A stretch of 64,000 nucleotides of DNA, from contig CM055107.1 in assembly GCA_029204225.1 (NCBI GenBank), positions 25,003,391 through 25,067,390 of the forward strand. Direction: 5' to 3'. The position numbers and the translations under genes were made by a program. A model generated the notes under the pieces. The model was not told where the DNA came from, searched no databases, and saw only the letters and a list, made by a program, of their open reading frames with translations. Of this stretch, positions 21,418 through 31,549 are shown one piece after another; the stretch's first letter is position 1; every line of letters begins with the position of its first letter. This DNA is from Diphasiastrum complanatum (Eukaryota > Streptophyta > Lycopodiopsida > Lycopodiales > Lycopodiaceae).

Positions 21418-21429
21418 TGGTATTAGAGC
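21418..21429 (+). other. primer binding site of I
   Basis: TGGTATTAGAGC directly after the LTR terminus, initiator tRNA-Met type with one transition. The leader runs to 22188 without a gene. Confidence 0.75.
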
Positions 21430-22188
21430 CAAATTAAATTTTGCATGCTAACATCTCTGATTGTACAAGAAATTGAGAGCTAATTCAAGCAAAAAAGCAG
21501 TTTTGCACTTTTTCTCACCTTTCTTTGAAGTGTATTTGGATAAAATCGGATTGGAACTCAATTTTCAGACCTGAATAGTGGTAGTATGGAATTCTGGAAT
21601 TCCGCACGTGTGAAAATTAGAGATTTTTAGTCCCTTCTATCTCCTTGCTTGTAGATCCAAAGATAGTGATGTTATAGCTTGATGGAGAGCTTATAATCTA
21701 TACTTTCCATAGAAATTGAAACCAAATTAATCTAATGTGTCTATTAAGAGTTATAAGCACTTAAAGAGGATAGGGATAGGTCCAAAATCCGAGTGATAGC
21801 ATTTTGATTTGATTCAACCTTGCTTTGTACTGAATCCATTGTTTTGAACATCCTACACAAGAAACTGAAGATCAAGACTAAGTTTGAAGTAATTGAACAC
21901 CCTTTGAGCCATCTAAGTGTCAATAGTGTTTTCTTTTGAAGCAATTCACACGTGCCAAAAGTAGGATTCAAACTAGCCAAAGTGTCTCAATCCACTTTGT
22001 GTGTCTGATCTAGATAATCTTGTCTTGTGGAATATTTGAGATTCTTCTCGAATACAGTTGCAAGTGTTTCACATAGGAAGGTAGAATATCCTTGAAAGTA
22101 CCTATAGTGAAAGAGAGCAGCAACTTTAAGTCTAATTGGAACAAGCTCAAACATATTGCAGTTCAATAACTAAGAAGTCTTCATCTAA

Positions 22189-22458
22189 ATGGCACCTCTG
22201 GGAGGATATCTCCTACAAGCAAATGAAAGACTAAATACTTCTAATTACTCAATTTGGAAGTTCATAATGGAGTCTATATTGATATTCTAGGATGTTATGG
22301 ACATTGTGCTTGGTGTTGAGGAGGAGCCTCGAGCAGAGGCTAAAATTCCTAAGTATAGGAAGAGAGCTAGAATGGCTCCACATTTCATTAAGATGAATGT
22401 ATCTAATGAAATTTTGAGAGAGATAGGATTTTGCACTACAGCCAAAGAAGCTTGGGAT
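22189..22458 (+). pseudogene. I gag N-terminus
   Basis: The ATG at 22189 opens a gag with the family pattern TSNYSIWKFIMES and PHFIKMNVSNEILREIG. One in-frame stop lies near 22291. It ends at Glu-Ala-Trp-Asp (GGGAT), where LTR H begins. The missing continuation (ALKSIYEAK...) is exactly what starts at 12611 on the minus strand. Confidence 0.75.
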
Positions 22459-22956
22459 TGTCAGAAATGGTGACTCCTGCGGCTTTGTCGCGACACGAAC
22501 AAGACATGAAGGTCAAACGAGAACAATTCGCGACAGTCAACGTGCCTTTGACTCAAAGCACGAACGATTCGCGAATCATTCACAAATTGTAAACACACCT
22601 CCAGGACTGCAAACCGCAAAAGGGGTGCAAAACAAAAACTATGAAAAGAAACAAAAAGAATGAAAGCAAATGGGAGATTGCGAAATAAACGAAGAGAAAT
22701 CTTTCGCGGTGCCAGCTGGCAGCTCAATGGGCTTCATGCCTAGCTGAAAAGAATAGCAATGACGGAGACTAACTTTGATTAGAGTTAACTAGCCTTGTGA
22801 TTCTAGTTTTTCTATTTGTAAACTCCACATAATGGAGGTATAAAATGATCCTCTCTGGATCATAACGACGATGAGAATTTGACAGAGAACTGTAAGAAAC
22901 AGAAAGAGACGTAGCAAATAGAGTAAGAAAGTAAAAATACCATAGCTGTGCCATGT
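22459..22956 (+). mobile_element. LTR H, plus-strand copy (partial)
   Basis: Starts TGTCAGAAATGG right after GGGAT in I gag. It matches the reverse complement of 12900-13352 from about 22490 on. It ends near GCTGTGCCATG, where gag sequence of family A takes over without the remaining ~290 bp of H. The orientation relative to gag is the same as in the 12.6 kb copy. Confidence 0.6.
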
Positions 22957-24265
22957 AGCATGAGAAAGATTGAAGCAGAAGTATGAAGTGAGGACTACAG
23001 CTTCAGTCATGCACCTTCACAATCAGCTGCAATCATTATGGTGGGATGGCAACTAATTGGATCAGCACGTTGAGAAGATCAGAACGAGTTGCATCAGGAC
23101 AGGAGCACCAAGTCCCAGCACCACAACAGCTGATGTACTTCATGGAATCTCTACCAACGTCCTATTAACCACTGAGAATGCTCATACTGAGTCTACCAGA
23201 TTTGACATTCGACAAAGCAGTCAGTCTTGTCGCTGACGAGAGAATGATGAGAGATGAAGGAGAGGGAAGCAGTGATCAAGAGAAAGTTCTCTCTTCACGA
23301 AAGAAAAGAAGAAGAACAAAAACAAGCCAAGATTCGAGAAGACGAAGTCCCCGAATCACCAATCTTCTTCCTACGATCACTGCCACAAACCAAGCCATAC
23401 GGCCAACAAATGTTGGTTCAATCCAGCAATACCTTGCATGCACTACAAGAAGAAAGGACATTCTGCATACGATTGCAGATTTAATCCAAAAAGAAAGAAC
23501 AAAGCTGAAAAGGCAAACGTTGCAAAGTCATCTAAAGATGCAGAAGGAGGTGACGAAGCTTTGACGATACTCGACAAAGCTTCGACAAGCTACTCTGAAC
23601 ACGACTATGATGTAGTCATCGATTCAGGAGCAACATCTCACATAACTTGCAACAAGAAGATCTTGATCAACTTTCGCGAACTCAAAAACGATAGAGCAGT
23701 GATTCTAGGCGATGGAAGCAGACACGATGTCAAAGGCATCGGCTCTCTACAGCTACGAACACTTTCAGGCCAAGTAGAGCTGCCAGGAGCACTCTATGTG
23801 CCCTCACTCAGAAAGGATCTATTGTCTATCTCCAAGATGGCAGATCTAGGCATTCAAGTTATGTTCGACGACAACACATGTCGTATGATTGAGAAGACGA
23901 CAAACAAGTTGCTGACGGTCGGATGCAGAGAAGGAAACCTCTACCAGGCCAAAATAATCAACAACTCCGACAGCATGTTAAATGCTTCAAAAAATGAAGA
24001 TCAGCTCTGGCATAGGAGAATGTATCATCTGAACATGCGGAGCCTGTATGACATGAGCAGAAAGGACATTGTTACAGGTCTCAAGATTTCAAGGCCCGAA
24101 ACTGAGTTCTGCGAAGCCTGTCATAAAGGCAAGCAACATCGAAATCCATTCACGCATGAGGGAAGAAGAGCCAAGGAAGTTCTTGAGCTCGTCCACTCTG
24201 ATGTCTGTGGACCGATGAGAACATATTCGCTCTTAGGTTCGAGATATTTTTTAACATTCATAGAT
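22957..24265 (+). mobile_element. copia copy A2: gag to mid-integrase
   Basis: Family A sequence, in much better condition than A1. Gag starts mid-protein (HERLKQKYEV-like, about 22965), then come two zinc knuckles (about 23380-23490), protease, GAG-pre-integrase and the first third of the integrase core. It lacks an LTR, primer site and gag N-terminus on the left. It stops in integrase right after the TFID motif, where I-type linker sequence follows. Confidence 0.75.
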
Positions 24266-24604
24266 ACTCCAATCATCACCCTTGAAGACTATCATGGAGA
24301 GATGGGGCCGAGAATCGAGGAGGGGTCACCTCGAATTTTTTCACCAAGGAGATCTCAAAGAGAAATATCCGAGCCTAAGAGGCTTACCTATGAAGATAGA
24401 GGCAAGCAAGTGGAAATCAACTCCACTAATTGTGCTTATTTTATTTCTCATGAGGAGCCAAAGGATGTATATGATGCACTCAACTCGAAGGAATGGTACC
24501 TTGTCATGAAGGAGAAATATGATGCTTTGATGGCCAACAAGACATGGGAGCTTGTGGATCTTTCATCCAACAAGCACACCATTGGTTGCAAGTGGGTTTT
24601 TTGA
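23438..24604 (+). CDS. chimeric copia ORF: A-type protease/integrase fused to I-type linker
   Basis: An open frame of 388 codons. Residues 1-20 are the end of a zinc knuckle (KKKGHSAYDC). The protease active site V-I-D-S-G-A-T-S-H is intact (about residues 59-67), and the GAG-pre-integrase HHCC region is at about 190-235 (HRRMYHLN, CEACHKG). The integrase start is LVHSDVCGP and TFID (about 250-277). From about residue 277 the sequence changes to the integrase-RT linker of an I-type element (RLTYEDRGKQVE, NKTWELVDL, GCKWVF). The core Asp-Asn-Gly and Glu motifs of integrase are therefore absent. The stop at 24602 separates it from RT. The in-frame junction suggests template switching or a chance in-frame deletion. 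Confidence 0.7.
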   Translation: MHYKKKGHSAYDCRFNPKRKNKAEKANVAKSSKDAEGGDEALTILDKASTSYSEHDYDVVIDSGATSHITCNKKILINFRELKNDRAVILGDGSRHDVKGIGSLQLRTLSGQVELPGALYVPSLRKDLLSISKMADLGIQVMFDDNTCRMIEKTTNKLLTVGCREGNLYQAKIINNSDSMLNASKNEDQLWHRRMYHLNMRSLYDMSRKDIVTGLKISRPETEFCEACHKGKQHRNPFTHEGRRAKEVLELVHSDVCGPMRTYSLLGSRYFLTFIDTPIITLEDYHGEMGPRIEEGSPRIFSPRRSQREISEPKRLTYEDRGKQVEINSTNCAYFISHEEPKDVYDALNSKEWYLVMKEKYDALMANKTWELVDLSSNKHTIGCKWVF

Positions 24605-25604
24605 GTCAAGTATAATCAAGATGGCACAATCAACAAGTACAAGGCTAGACTTTTTGCTAAAGGTTTTGCTCAAGTTTATGGACTTGATTATGAGGAGACT
24701 TTTGCTCCAGTTGCAAAGATAGTATCAATTAGAATCATAATTTCGGTGGCTTGTTTTTTCAATTGGCAAGTTCTTCAACTAGATGTCTCTAATGCATTTT
24801 TAAATGGATATCTAGAAGAAGAGATTTATATGGATCAGCCTATTGGGTTCATTCATAACAAAGACAAAGTTTGCTTGCTCTTCAAAGGTTTATATGGACT
24901 AAAGCAAGCTCCAAGGTCATGGTATTCTCGACTTAACACATTTCTTGAGTCACTAGGATTTAATCTTAGTAACTATGATCCTTCCTTATATGTCAGGTTT
25001 TTTGATAAAGATATTGTCATCCTTCTTATTTATATTGATATCATTCTAACAGGAAGTTGTATCAAGTTAATTGAGGAAACCAAGATTGCACTTGGAAAAG
25101 AATTCAAGATTCAAGATCTTGGAGATTGACTTTCTTAAAGATAAAGCTTTTGTATGTCAATCCAAGTATTCTCTTTCAATGTTAAGAAAGTTCAATATGT
25201 TAGATTGTAAGAGTATAGAAACCCCCATGGAGCAAAATGTAAAAGATCCTAACAAAGGTGATGAAAGATCCTTCATGGACATCACACTTTTTAGGAGTCT
25301 TATAGGCTCCTTAATTTGGCTCACAATAACTAGAACTGACATAAGCTTTAGTGTTCATAAGTTGATCCAGGTTATGCAAAATCCTACTATTTATCATTGG
25401 AAAATGGCCAAAGAGAGTGCTTAGATATATATCTTCAACTTTTGATTATGGTTTATTGTATAATAATGAAGATCTTTCTATTGTTGGCTATTCTGACTCG
25501 GATTTTGCAAGTGATAGAGAAGATCAAAATTCTACAAGTGCTTATGTCATATATCTTGGAGGAAACTTGATATCTTGGCTTTCCAAAAAGCAAGGTACTG
25601 TATC
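24266..25604 (+). pseudogene. I reverse transcriptase and RNase H N-terminus
   Basis: After the linker and a stop (24602), RT motifs run well: KARLFAKGFAQ, LDVSNAFLNGYLEEEIYM and YGLKQAPRSWYSRLN. The catalytic box reads Y-I-D-I-I where Y-V-D-D-I-I is expected, so one Asp codon is missing. A frameshift and short deletion occur near 25129. RNase H starts with YSDSDFASDREDQNS and stops at KKQGTVS, where element J is inserted. The rest of the domain resumes at 35079. Confidence 0.8.
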
Positions 25605-25688
25605 TGTTGTAAAGCTGACTCGGGTGCATCCAGCGTGCCCTGTAAGACTCAAAGGGGTGACACCCTCTAAGGTCCCAGAGCAAGTTAG
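25605..25688 (+). mobile_element. J left LTR, first part
   Basis: The first 84 bp match the start of the right LTR at 34155. It is interrupted at GTTAG by element D. Confidence 0.85.
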
Positions 25689-25972
25689 TGTGAAAAATTG
25701 TCAACTAGTAGTATTTTCCTAACTTGAGATTTTGTAGGCCTATGGCCAAATAAAAGTTAGAGATAGGTTCATACATGTATGTAGAGGCCCAAAGTATGTG
25801 TACACTACTTTTGAGGTCACATTAATTAGAGGAGGTCGAGTGTGGAGCTCTTCTATTGGCTCATAATTTGGTGCATTCCTATTTGACCAAATTTCTAGGT
25901 ATATGGGTGAATCCTATTGGACCCCAATTTTAGCCTATCATAAGACAAGTGGCCAAGAGGCACTATGGCTGC

Positions 25973-25980
25973 TATAAATA
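25973..25980 (+). promoter_or_regulatory. TATA box in D LTR
   Basis: TATAAATA followed by GCC, in the middle of the 5' LTR, the usual place for the U3/R boundary promoter. The same box is at 31181-31188 in the 3' LTR. The transcription start would lie about 30 bases downstream. Confidence 0.6.
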
Positions 25981-26126
25981 GCCATCTCCACGAGTATGTA
26001 CACATCTCATTTTCATTCTATTGAATGAATGTTATGCTCTTTGAAGATCCATCTTCTTCTCTCTCACTTTTTTGTTCATATCTTGCATTCTAGCCACTAG
26101 AATTGTGATTTCTTTGTTGCTATGGC

Positions 26127-26140
26127 TTCACACGTGTGAA
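26127..26140. promoter_or_regulatory. palindrome with G-box core, D 5' LTR
   Basis: TTCACACGTGTGAA is a perfect 14-bp palindrome centred on CACGTG, the known binding core of plant bZIP and bHLH factors. Equivalent sites occur in the 3' LTR (31335-31348) and in LTRs of E, E2 and C. In D it lies about 150 bp downstream of the TATA box, so it may act from within the transcribed part. Confidence 0.5.
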
Positions 26141-26341
26141 ATGCAGGTTGTAGGCTCTGAAGTACGGACAGGGACAGCAAGTTTCTGTTTGTGGAAGCTT
26201 ATGATCAGATTTTGATGTTTAGTTGATGTTTAGTATGCTTAACATCACAATTTCTATCATTTTTTCAATCTAGATGTGCATAACTTCCATGGCCAAGATC
26301 TTTATGAAACTTTAGCATCTTTTGGATCTGAGTTTTTCACA

Positions 26342-26353
26342 TGGTATCAGAGC
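26342..26353 (+). other. primer binding site of D
   Basis: TGGTATCAGAGC, a perfect match to the initiator tRNA-Met primer site, directly after the LTR. Confidence 0.95.
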
Positions 26354-26950
26354 ATTAGGCGGCCAAATGTGCAGGTTTTGCCAGATTTAGAAGAGATTTG
26401 TGGGCGAGTTTGCTTTTGTAGCATTCCAATCAAGTTTCTAGCTAAAAATCTTGTTGATTTATGTGTAGAAATTGGATCTTTGTGATCAAAACATCATTTG
26501 TATGCATTTCAATTGAAGTAGGGCGAATTCCCTCTGTACTTATCAGAATAAGGAGACAAAATTTGTTTTGGAAAGAGGGAGATGCAAGATCCAACAAGAT
26601 CCTATTAGTTTTCCATTCTAGCATATAGTTTTTTGATTCAATTTCTTGCTTCTTCATGTCAAAAACTTCAAAATTGATGTAACCCTCTGATTTTCAGTTT
26701 GCTGAATGATTCAAGAGTGTATTTCAATCTTAGGAGTGAGGGAAAAGCAAGTATATTGAGGTTTGGTCTTGGTTTGATCAAGAAATCATAAAACTAGTGG
26801 CTAAAATTAAGGAAAAAGTGAGGAAAAGAGAGAAAAAGTAAGGTTTTAGGTTCCAAATCTTTGTGATTTCTTCTTGTGTTTCATTTGTTGATTCAAGAGA
26901 GTGCTTAGTGCATTGGAACAGGTCAAAGATCAGAGATCAATCATTGCAAC
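26354..26950 (+). other. untranslated leader of D
   Basis: About 600 bases between primer site and gag-pol with no credible ORF. Related leader sequence precedes gag in C (40266-40845) and in the C-family copy at 51665-51940. It may contain packaging signals, but that is inference. Confidence 0.6.
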
Positions 26951-29900
26951 ATGGCTACAAATGGAGGCTACATGTTGGAAAGCAATGATAGGCTTACCTC
27001 CCTCAACTATTCTACTTGGAAAGTAAGGATGGAGTCTTTGCTTGAGATGAATGAGTTGATGGATATTGTTGTAGGTGTGGAGGAGAGACCTTTGGCACCT
27101 CAAGAACAATTGAGGTATGACAAGAGGGCAAAGAAAGCCCTTAACATGATCAAGATGAATGTGACAAATGAGCTTATCAAAGAGGTTGGTAAGTGCACAT
27201 CATCTAGTGAAGCTTGGGAAGCCTTGAAGAAGGTTTATGAATCCAAGTCTACTTCTAGAGTGTTGACTTTAAGAAGGCAAATCTTTTCTTGTATGCAAAA
27301 GAAGAGTGAGAGTGGACATGCTTTTGTTTTGAGAGTTAAAGCATTGAATGATGAGTTAGCATGCATTAATGATGGCATAAATAATGAGGAGCTTGTTCAA
27401 GTGATTCTCAATGGCTTGTTGGATGATCATGCTAATTTTGTTCAAAGTTATGCTATCCAAAAATGTTTACCAAGTGTTGGAGACTTGCAAGAGGTCTTGT
27501 TGGCTGAAGAATTCAGGTTGCAAGCAAGAGTGGGAGCATCTTCTACATCTCAAGGAGGAGAAGAGGAGGCAATGTTCTCTAAAGGCAAGTTCAAGGGCAA
27601 AGGTAAAAGCAATTGGTCTAAAGGGCAAGACCAAGGTGAGCACTCTACTTTTGGCAAAAAGAAGGATAGATCTAAGCTAAAATGTTTCTATTGTGGAGTC
27701 AAAGGGCATTTTGCTAGTGATTGTTTCAAGAAAAAGAGGGATCAAGGGGAAAAGCAAACCAATCTAACTATTGATGAGGGTGGGGATGAGCTTCTTTCAA
27801 ATGATGCTTTTGTTATGTCATCTTGCTTGTTGGCTAATCATGGAGACATTGATCCTTGGTGGATTGATAGTGGAGCCACTTCTCATATGACATATCATAA
27901 AGAGTATTTTTCATCTTTAATGGCATTTGATGGTGATAGGAAGGTAATCTATACCGCAAATGATGGTGAGTGTGCAATCAAGGGGATTGGCACAATTCCT
28001 ATTTCACTTTCTACAAATAGGAATATAGAATTGAAAGATGTTTTGCTCATTCCATCCATTACCAAGAACTTACTTAGTGTAAGCCAAATGCTTGACAAAG
28101 GATTCAAAGTTGAGTTTGATGGTGATGCTTGCTTGATCAAAAAGGGGTGTAGTATCATTGCAAAAGGGAAAAGGCAAGGGAAATTGTTCAAGCTTGATGC
28201 ATGTGTTGTTGCTAACCAAGTTGGATGCATGGCAAATGAACAAATGTCAATTCAAGAGGTATGGCATAAAAGGATGGGACATCTCAACTACAAGGCCTTG
28301 GAGGTAATAGCCAAAAAGGAGGTAGTAAGGGGACTTCCCAAGTCTCTTACTTGCTTGAATCATGTTTGTGAAGAATGTGCTTTGTCTAAATCACATAGAT
28401 TGCCATATACTAGATCTATATCTAGATCTAAGATGCCTTTTTCTCTCTTGCATTCGGATATTCATGGTGTTACTACAATTAGCAATGGAGGTGCTAAGAT
28501 GTATGTAACTTTCATTGATGATTTTAGTAGATTTTGTTGGGTTTATCTACTAAAGAGCAAGGATGAGGTGTTTGATGTGTTTGTAAAGTTCAAAGTTGCT
28601 ATTGAGACTCAATTTACAACCAAAATCAAATGCTTGAGGAGCGACAATGGTGGTGAATACATTTCTAACAAATTCAAAGCCTTTTGCGATGAGCATGGGA
28701 TCAAGAGGGAGTACACATGTCCAAGAACACCACAACAAAATGGAGTGGCCGAGAGGAAGAATAGAACCTTGTGTGAGAGTGCAAAGGCAATGAGATTGAA
28801 TGCTAATCTTCCTAAACCTTTTTGGAGTGATGCTTTGTTGTGTGCAAATTTCCTATGCAATAGATGGCCAAGTGTTGTATTGGAAGGAAAAACCCCTTTT
28901 GAAGCTTTGTTTGGTATGAAGCCTAATGTCAAGTTTCTAAGAACTTTTGGATGCATTTGCTACTTCAACATTACTCTTGATGATAGAACTAAGGAGGATC
29001 CATCTTCAAGAAAGGGCATTTTTGTTGGTTATAGTGAAGTAAGCAAAGCATATAGGATTTATGTTCCTTCAATCAAGAAAGTGTTCACAAGTAGGGATGT
29101 CATTTTTGATGAAAGTAACATTCCAAAAGTTGTTTCAAGTGATGATGGTGTTGTTGCAACTAATGTGCTTGATGACAATGGAGTTGATGACACATTGGAT
29201 GTGGATGTTGAAGAAGCCTCTTCAAGTCAAATTCCAAGGAGAACTCCAAGGCATAAAGTGAAACCCTCAAGGCTCACTTATGATGGCAAAGGTAAGCAAG
29301 TGGTGGATGGATCCAACTATGCTTTCCTAACTTCTTTTGATGTACCTTCATGTGTAGATGAAGCAAGGCAAAAAGAGGAATGGATCCAAGCAATGGATCT
29401 TGAGTTTGAAGCACTTATGAAGAACAACACATGGAGATTGGTGGAGCTTCCAAAGGGCAAAAGTGCAATTGGATGCAAATGGATCTTCAAGGTAAAGACA
29501 AATCAAGATGGATCTATCAACAAGTTCAAGGCAAGGTTGGTGGCTAAAGGTTATGCTCAAGAGCATGGCATTGACTATGAGGAAACCTTTGCACCCGTGG
29601 CAAAGATGGTGAGCATAAGAGTAATCATTTCCCTTGCAACTCTTTATGGATGGGATCTTTGGCAATTAGACATTTCTAATGCTTTCTTGAATGGTGATCT
29701 TGAAGAGGAAGTCTACATGGAGCAACCCGAGAGCTATGTTTCTCATAGCAAGCCTAATCATGTGTGTTTTCTACAAAAAAGTTTGTATGGTCTTAAGCAA
29801 GCACCAAGGAGTTGGTATGCTAGGCTTAACTCTTTTCTACTTTCTCAAAACTTCACTATGAGTGAGTATGATCATTCACTTTACTTTAGAATTAGTGCTA

Positions 29901-30901
29901 ATGATGTTACAATCCTTCTAATTTATGTGGATGACATTATTTTAAGTGGAGGGAACAAGGAAGATATAGAAGATATCAAGAAAGCACTAAAAAAGGAATT
30001 TGAAGTGCATGATCTTGGTCTTTTGAGCTATATCTTAGGAATAGAAGTAATTAGAACTTCTCAAATCACTTTTATTTCACAAGAGAAGTATGCTATTTCT
30101 ATTCTCAATAGATTTCATATGGTAGATGCAAATCCTATTGATACACCTATGGAATCACATGTAAAGCTAACTATAAGAGGTAATGAAAGATCCTTCGAGG
30201 ACATTACTCTCTATAGGAAGCTAATAGGTTCTCTTATATATCTAACCATCACAAGACCTGATTTATCTTATTGTGTTGGTAGATTAAGCCAATTCATGCA
30301 AGATCCTAGCATAGAACATTGGAAACTAGGAAAGAGGATCTTGAGATACATCTCGGGAACAAAAGATTTTGGCATTGTTTATAGAGGCTCATCACCTAAC
30401 TTATTTGGTTTTTCAGATTCAGATTTTGCAGGAGACCTTATGGATAGAAAATCCATAAATGCACATGCTATTTTCATAGGTGATGGAGCTATCTCATGGA
30501 TGTCGAAGAAACAAGCAACTATATCACTTTCTTCTAGTGAGGCCGAGTACAAAGCTTTGACATCATGCACAAAGGAGATGGTGTGGATCAAGAGGATGAT
30601 TATGGAGCTTCATTTGCTGGATTTTTCAGAGAGTCCAATCATCTTTTGTGACAACCTTTCAGCCCAAAGTCTAGCAAGCAATCCGGTTTTCCATGCAAGG
30701 AGCAAACATATCGAGGTGGCTTACCATTTTGTGAGAGAACAAGTGTTGGCAAAAGAGATCAAGCTTGAACATGTCCCATCAAAGGAATGTGTGGCTGATA
30801 TCTTTACCAAAGCATTGGGAAAGGACTTATTTTTCAAGCATAGAACAAGTCTTGGTGTACTTTCTAAATCTATGCTAAAACTAGTTGAAGAGGGAGTGTG
30901 A
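26951..30901 (+). CDS. D gag-pol polyprotein (intact)
   Basis: A single 1316-codon frame, the usual size for plant copia. Order: gag (1-240, UBN2-like), CCHC knuckle C245-C248-H253-C258, protease D-S-G at 306-308, GAG-pre-integrase from about 436, and integrase core with HSDIHG (about 502), RSDNGG (about 563) and AERKNRT (about 598). RT from about 843 has Y-V-D-D at 992-995. RNase H has SDSDFAG (about 1154), SSSEAEYKAL (about 1193) and FCDNLSAQ (about 1233). The start ATG is preceded by a long leader and matches related copies. The last codons overlap the polypurine tract and the stop TGA lies at the 3' LTR edge. It supplies capsid, protease, integrase and RT/RNase H. Confidence 0.95.
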   Translation: MATNGGYMLESNDRLTSLNYSTWKVRMESLLEMNELMDIVVGVEERPLAPQEQLRYDKRAKKALNMIKMNVTNELIKEVGKCTSSSEAWEALKKVYESKSTSRVLTLRRQIFSCMQKKSESGHAFVLRVKALNDELACINDGINNEELVQVILNGLLDDHANFVQSYAIQKCLPSVGDLQEVLLAEEFRLQARVGASSTSQGGEEEAMFSKGKFKGKGKSNWSKGQDQGEHSTFGKKKDRSKLKCFYCGVKGHFASDCFKKKRDQGEKQTNLTIDEGGDELLSNDAFVMSSCLLANHGDIDPWWIDSGATSHMTYHKEYFSSLMAFDGDRKVIYTANDGECAIKGIGTIPISLSTNRNIELKDVLLIPSITKNLLSVSQMLDKGFKVEFDGDACLIKKGCSIIAKGKRQGKLFKLDACVVANQVGCMANEQMSIQEVWHKRMGHLNYKALEVIAKKEVVRGLPKSLTCLNHVCEECALSKSHRLPYTRSISRSKMPFSLLHSDIHGVTTISNGGAKMYVTFIDDFSRFCWVYLLKSKDEVFDVFVKFKVAIETQFTTKIKCLRSDNGGEYISNKFKAFCDEHGIKREYTCPRTPQQNGVAERKNRTLCESAKAMRLNANLPKPFWSDALLCANFLCNRWPSVVLEGKTPFEALFGMKPNVKFLRTFGCICYFNITLDDRTKEDPSSRKGIFVGYSEVSKAYRIYVPSIKKVFTSRDVIFDESNIPKVVSSDDGVVATNVLDDNGVDDTLDVDVEEASSSQIPRRTPRHKVKPSRLTYDGKGKQVVDGSNYAFLTSFDVPSCVDEARQKEEWIQAMDLEFEALMKNNTWRLVELPKGKSAIGCKWIFKVKTNQDGSINKFKARLVAKGYAQEHGIDYEETFAPVAKMVSIRVIISLATLYGWDLWQLDISNAFLNGDLEEEVYMEQPESYVSHSKPNHVCFLQKSLYGLKQAPRSWYARLNSFLLSQNFTMSEYDHSLYFRISANDVTILLIYVDDIILSGGNKEDIEDIKKALKKEFEVHDLGLLSYILGIEVIRTSQITFISQEKYAISILNRFHMVDANPIDTPMESHVKLTIRGNERSFEDITLYRKLIGSLIYLTITRPDLSYCVGRLSQFMQDPSIEHWKLGKRILRYISGTKDFGIVYRGSSPNLFGFSDSDFAGDLMDRKSINAHAIFIGDGAISWMSKKQATISLSSSEAEYKALTSCTKEMVWIKRMIMELHLLDFSESPIIFCDNLSAQSLASNPVFHARSKHIEVAYHFVREQVLAKEIKLEHVPSKECVADIFTKALGKDLFFKHRTSLGVLSKSMLKLVEEGV
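30887..30896 (+). other. polypurine tract of D
   Basis: GAAGAGGGAG immediately before the 3' LTR, still within the gag-pol frame. It is the standard plus-strand primer. Confidence 0.85.
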
Positions 30902-31549
30902 AAAATTGTCAACTAGTAGTATTTTCCTAACTTGAGATTTTGTAGGCCTATGGCCAAATAAAAGTTAGAGATAGGTTCATACATGTATGTAGAGGCCCAA
31001 AGTATGTGTACACTACTTTTGAGGTCACATTAATTAGAGGAGGTCGAGTGTGGAGCTCTTCTATTGGCTCATAATTTGGTGCATTCCTATTTGACCAAAT
31101 TTCTAGGTATATGGGTGAATCCTATTGGACCCCAATTTTAGCCTATCATAAGACAAGTGGCCAAGAGGCACTATGGCTGCTATAAATAGCCATCTCCACG
31201 AGTATGTACACATCTCATTTTCATTCTATTGAATGAATGTTATGCTCTTTGAAGATCCATCTTCTTCTCTCTCACTTTTTTGTTCATATCTTGCATTCTA
31301 GCCACTAGAATTGTGATTTCTTTGTTGCTATGGCTTCACACGTGTGAAATGCAGGTTGTAGGCTCTGAAGTACGGACAGGGACAGCAAGTTTCTGTTTGT
31401 GGAAGCTTATGATCAGATTTTGATGTTTAGTTGATGTTTAGTATGCTTAACATCACAATTTCTATCATTTTTTCAATCTAGATGTGCATAACTTCCATGG
31501 CCAAGATCTTTATGAAACTTTAGCATCTTTTGGATCTGAGTTTTTCACA
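30897..31549 (+). mobile_element. 3' LTR of D
   Basis: 653 bp, reads the same as the 5' LTR throughout. It is followed by the target duplication GTTAG and the resumed J LTR. Confidence 0.95.

Larger units (their letters stand above)
25689..26341 (+). mobile_element. 5' LTR of D
   Basis: Starts TGTGAAAAATTG, ends TTTTTCACA. It contains a TATA box (TATAAATA, 25973-25980) and the palindrome TTCACACGTGTGAA (26127-26140). Confidence 0.95.
25689..31549 (+). mobile_element. D: complete, young Ty1/copia element
   Basis: A 5861-bp element with two 653-bp LTRs (25689-26341 and 30897-31549), TG...CA ends, TSD GTTAG (25684-25688 and 31550-31554), an initiator tRNA-Met primer site, a polypurine tract and one uninterrupted gag-pol frame. 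Reading the two LTRs side by side I found no difference, so insertion is very recent. It sits in the left LTR of J. All catalytic motifs are present, so it is a good candidate for an autonomous, possibly still active element. Confidence 0.95.

Noticed and set aside
22459-22962. H as a spliceable intron within gag (GT near 22460, AG near 22962)
   Set aside because: It matches an LTR-sized repeat with GGGAT at both gag flanks in the two loci, and gag on its two sides comes from different families. GT/AG coincidence is weak evidence.
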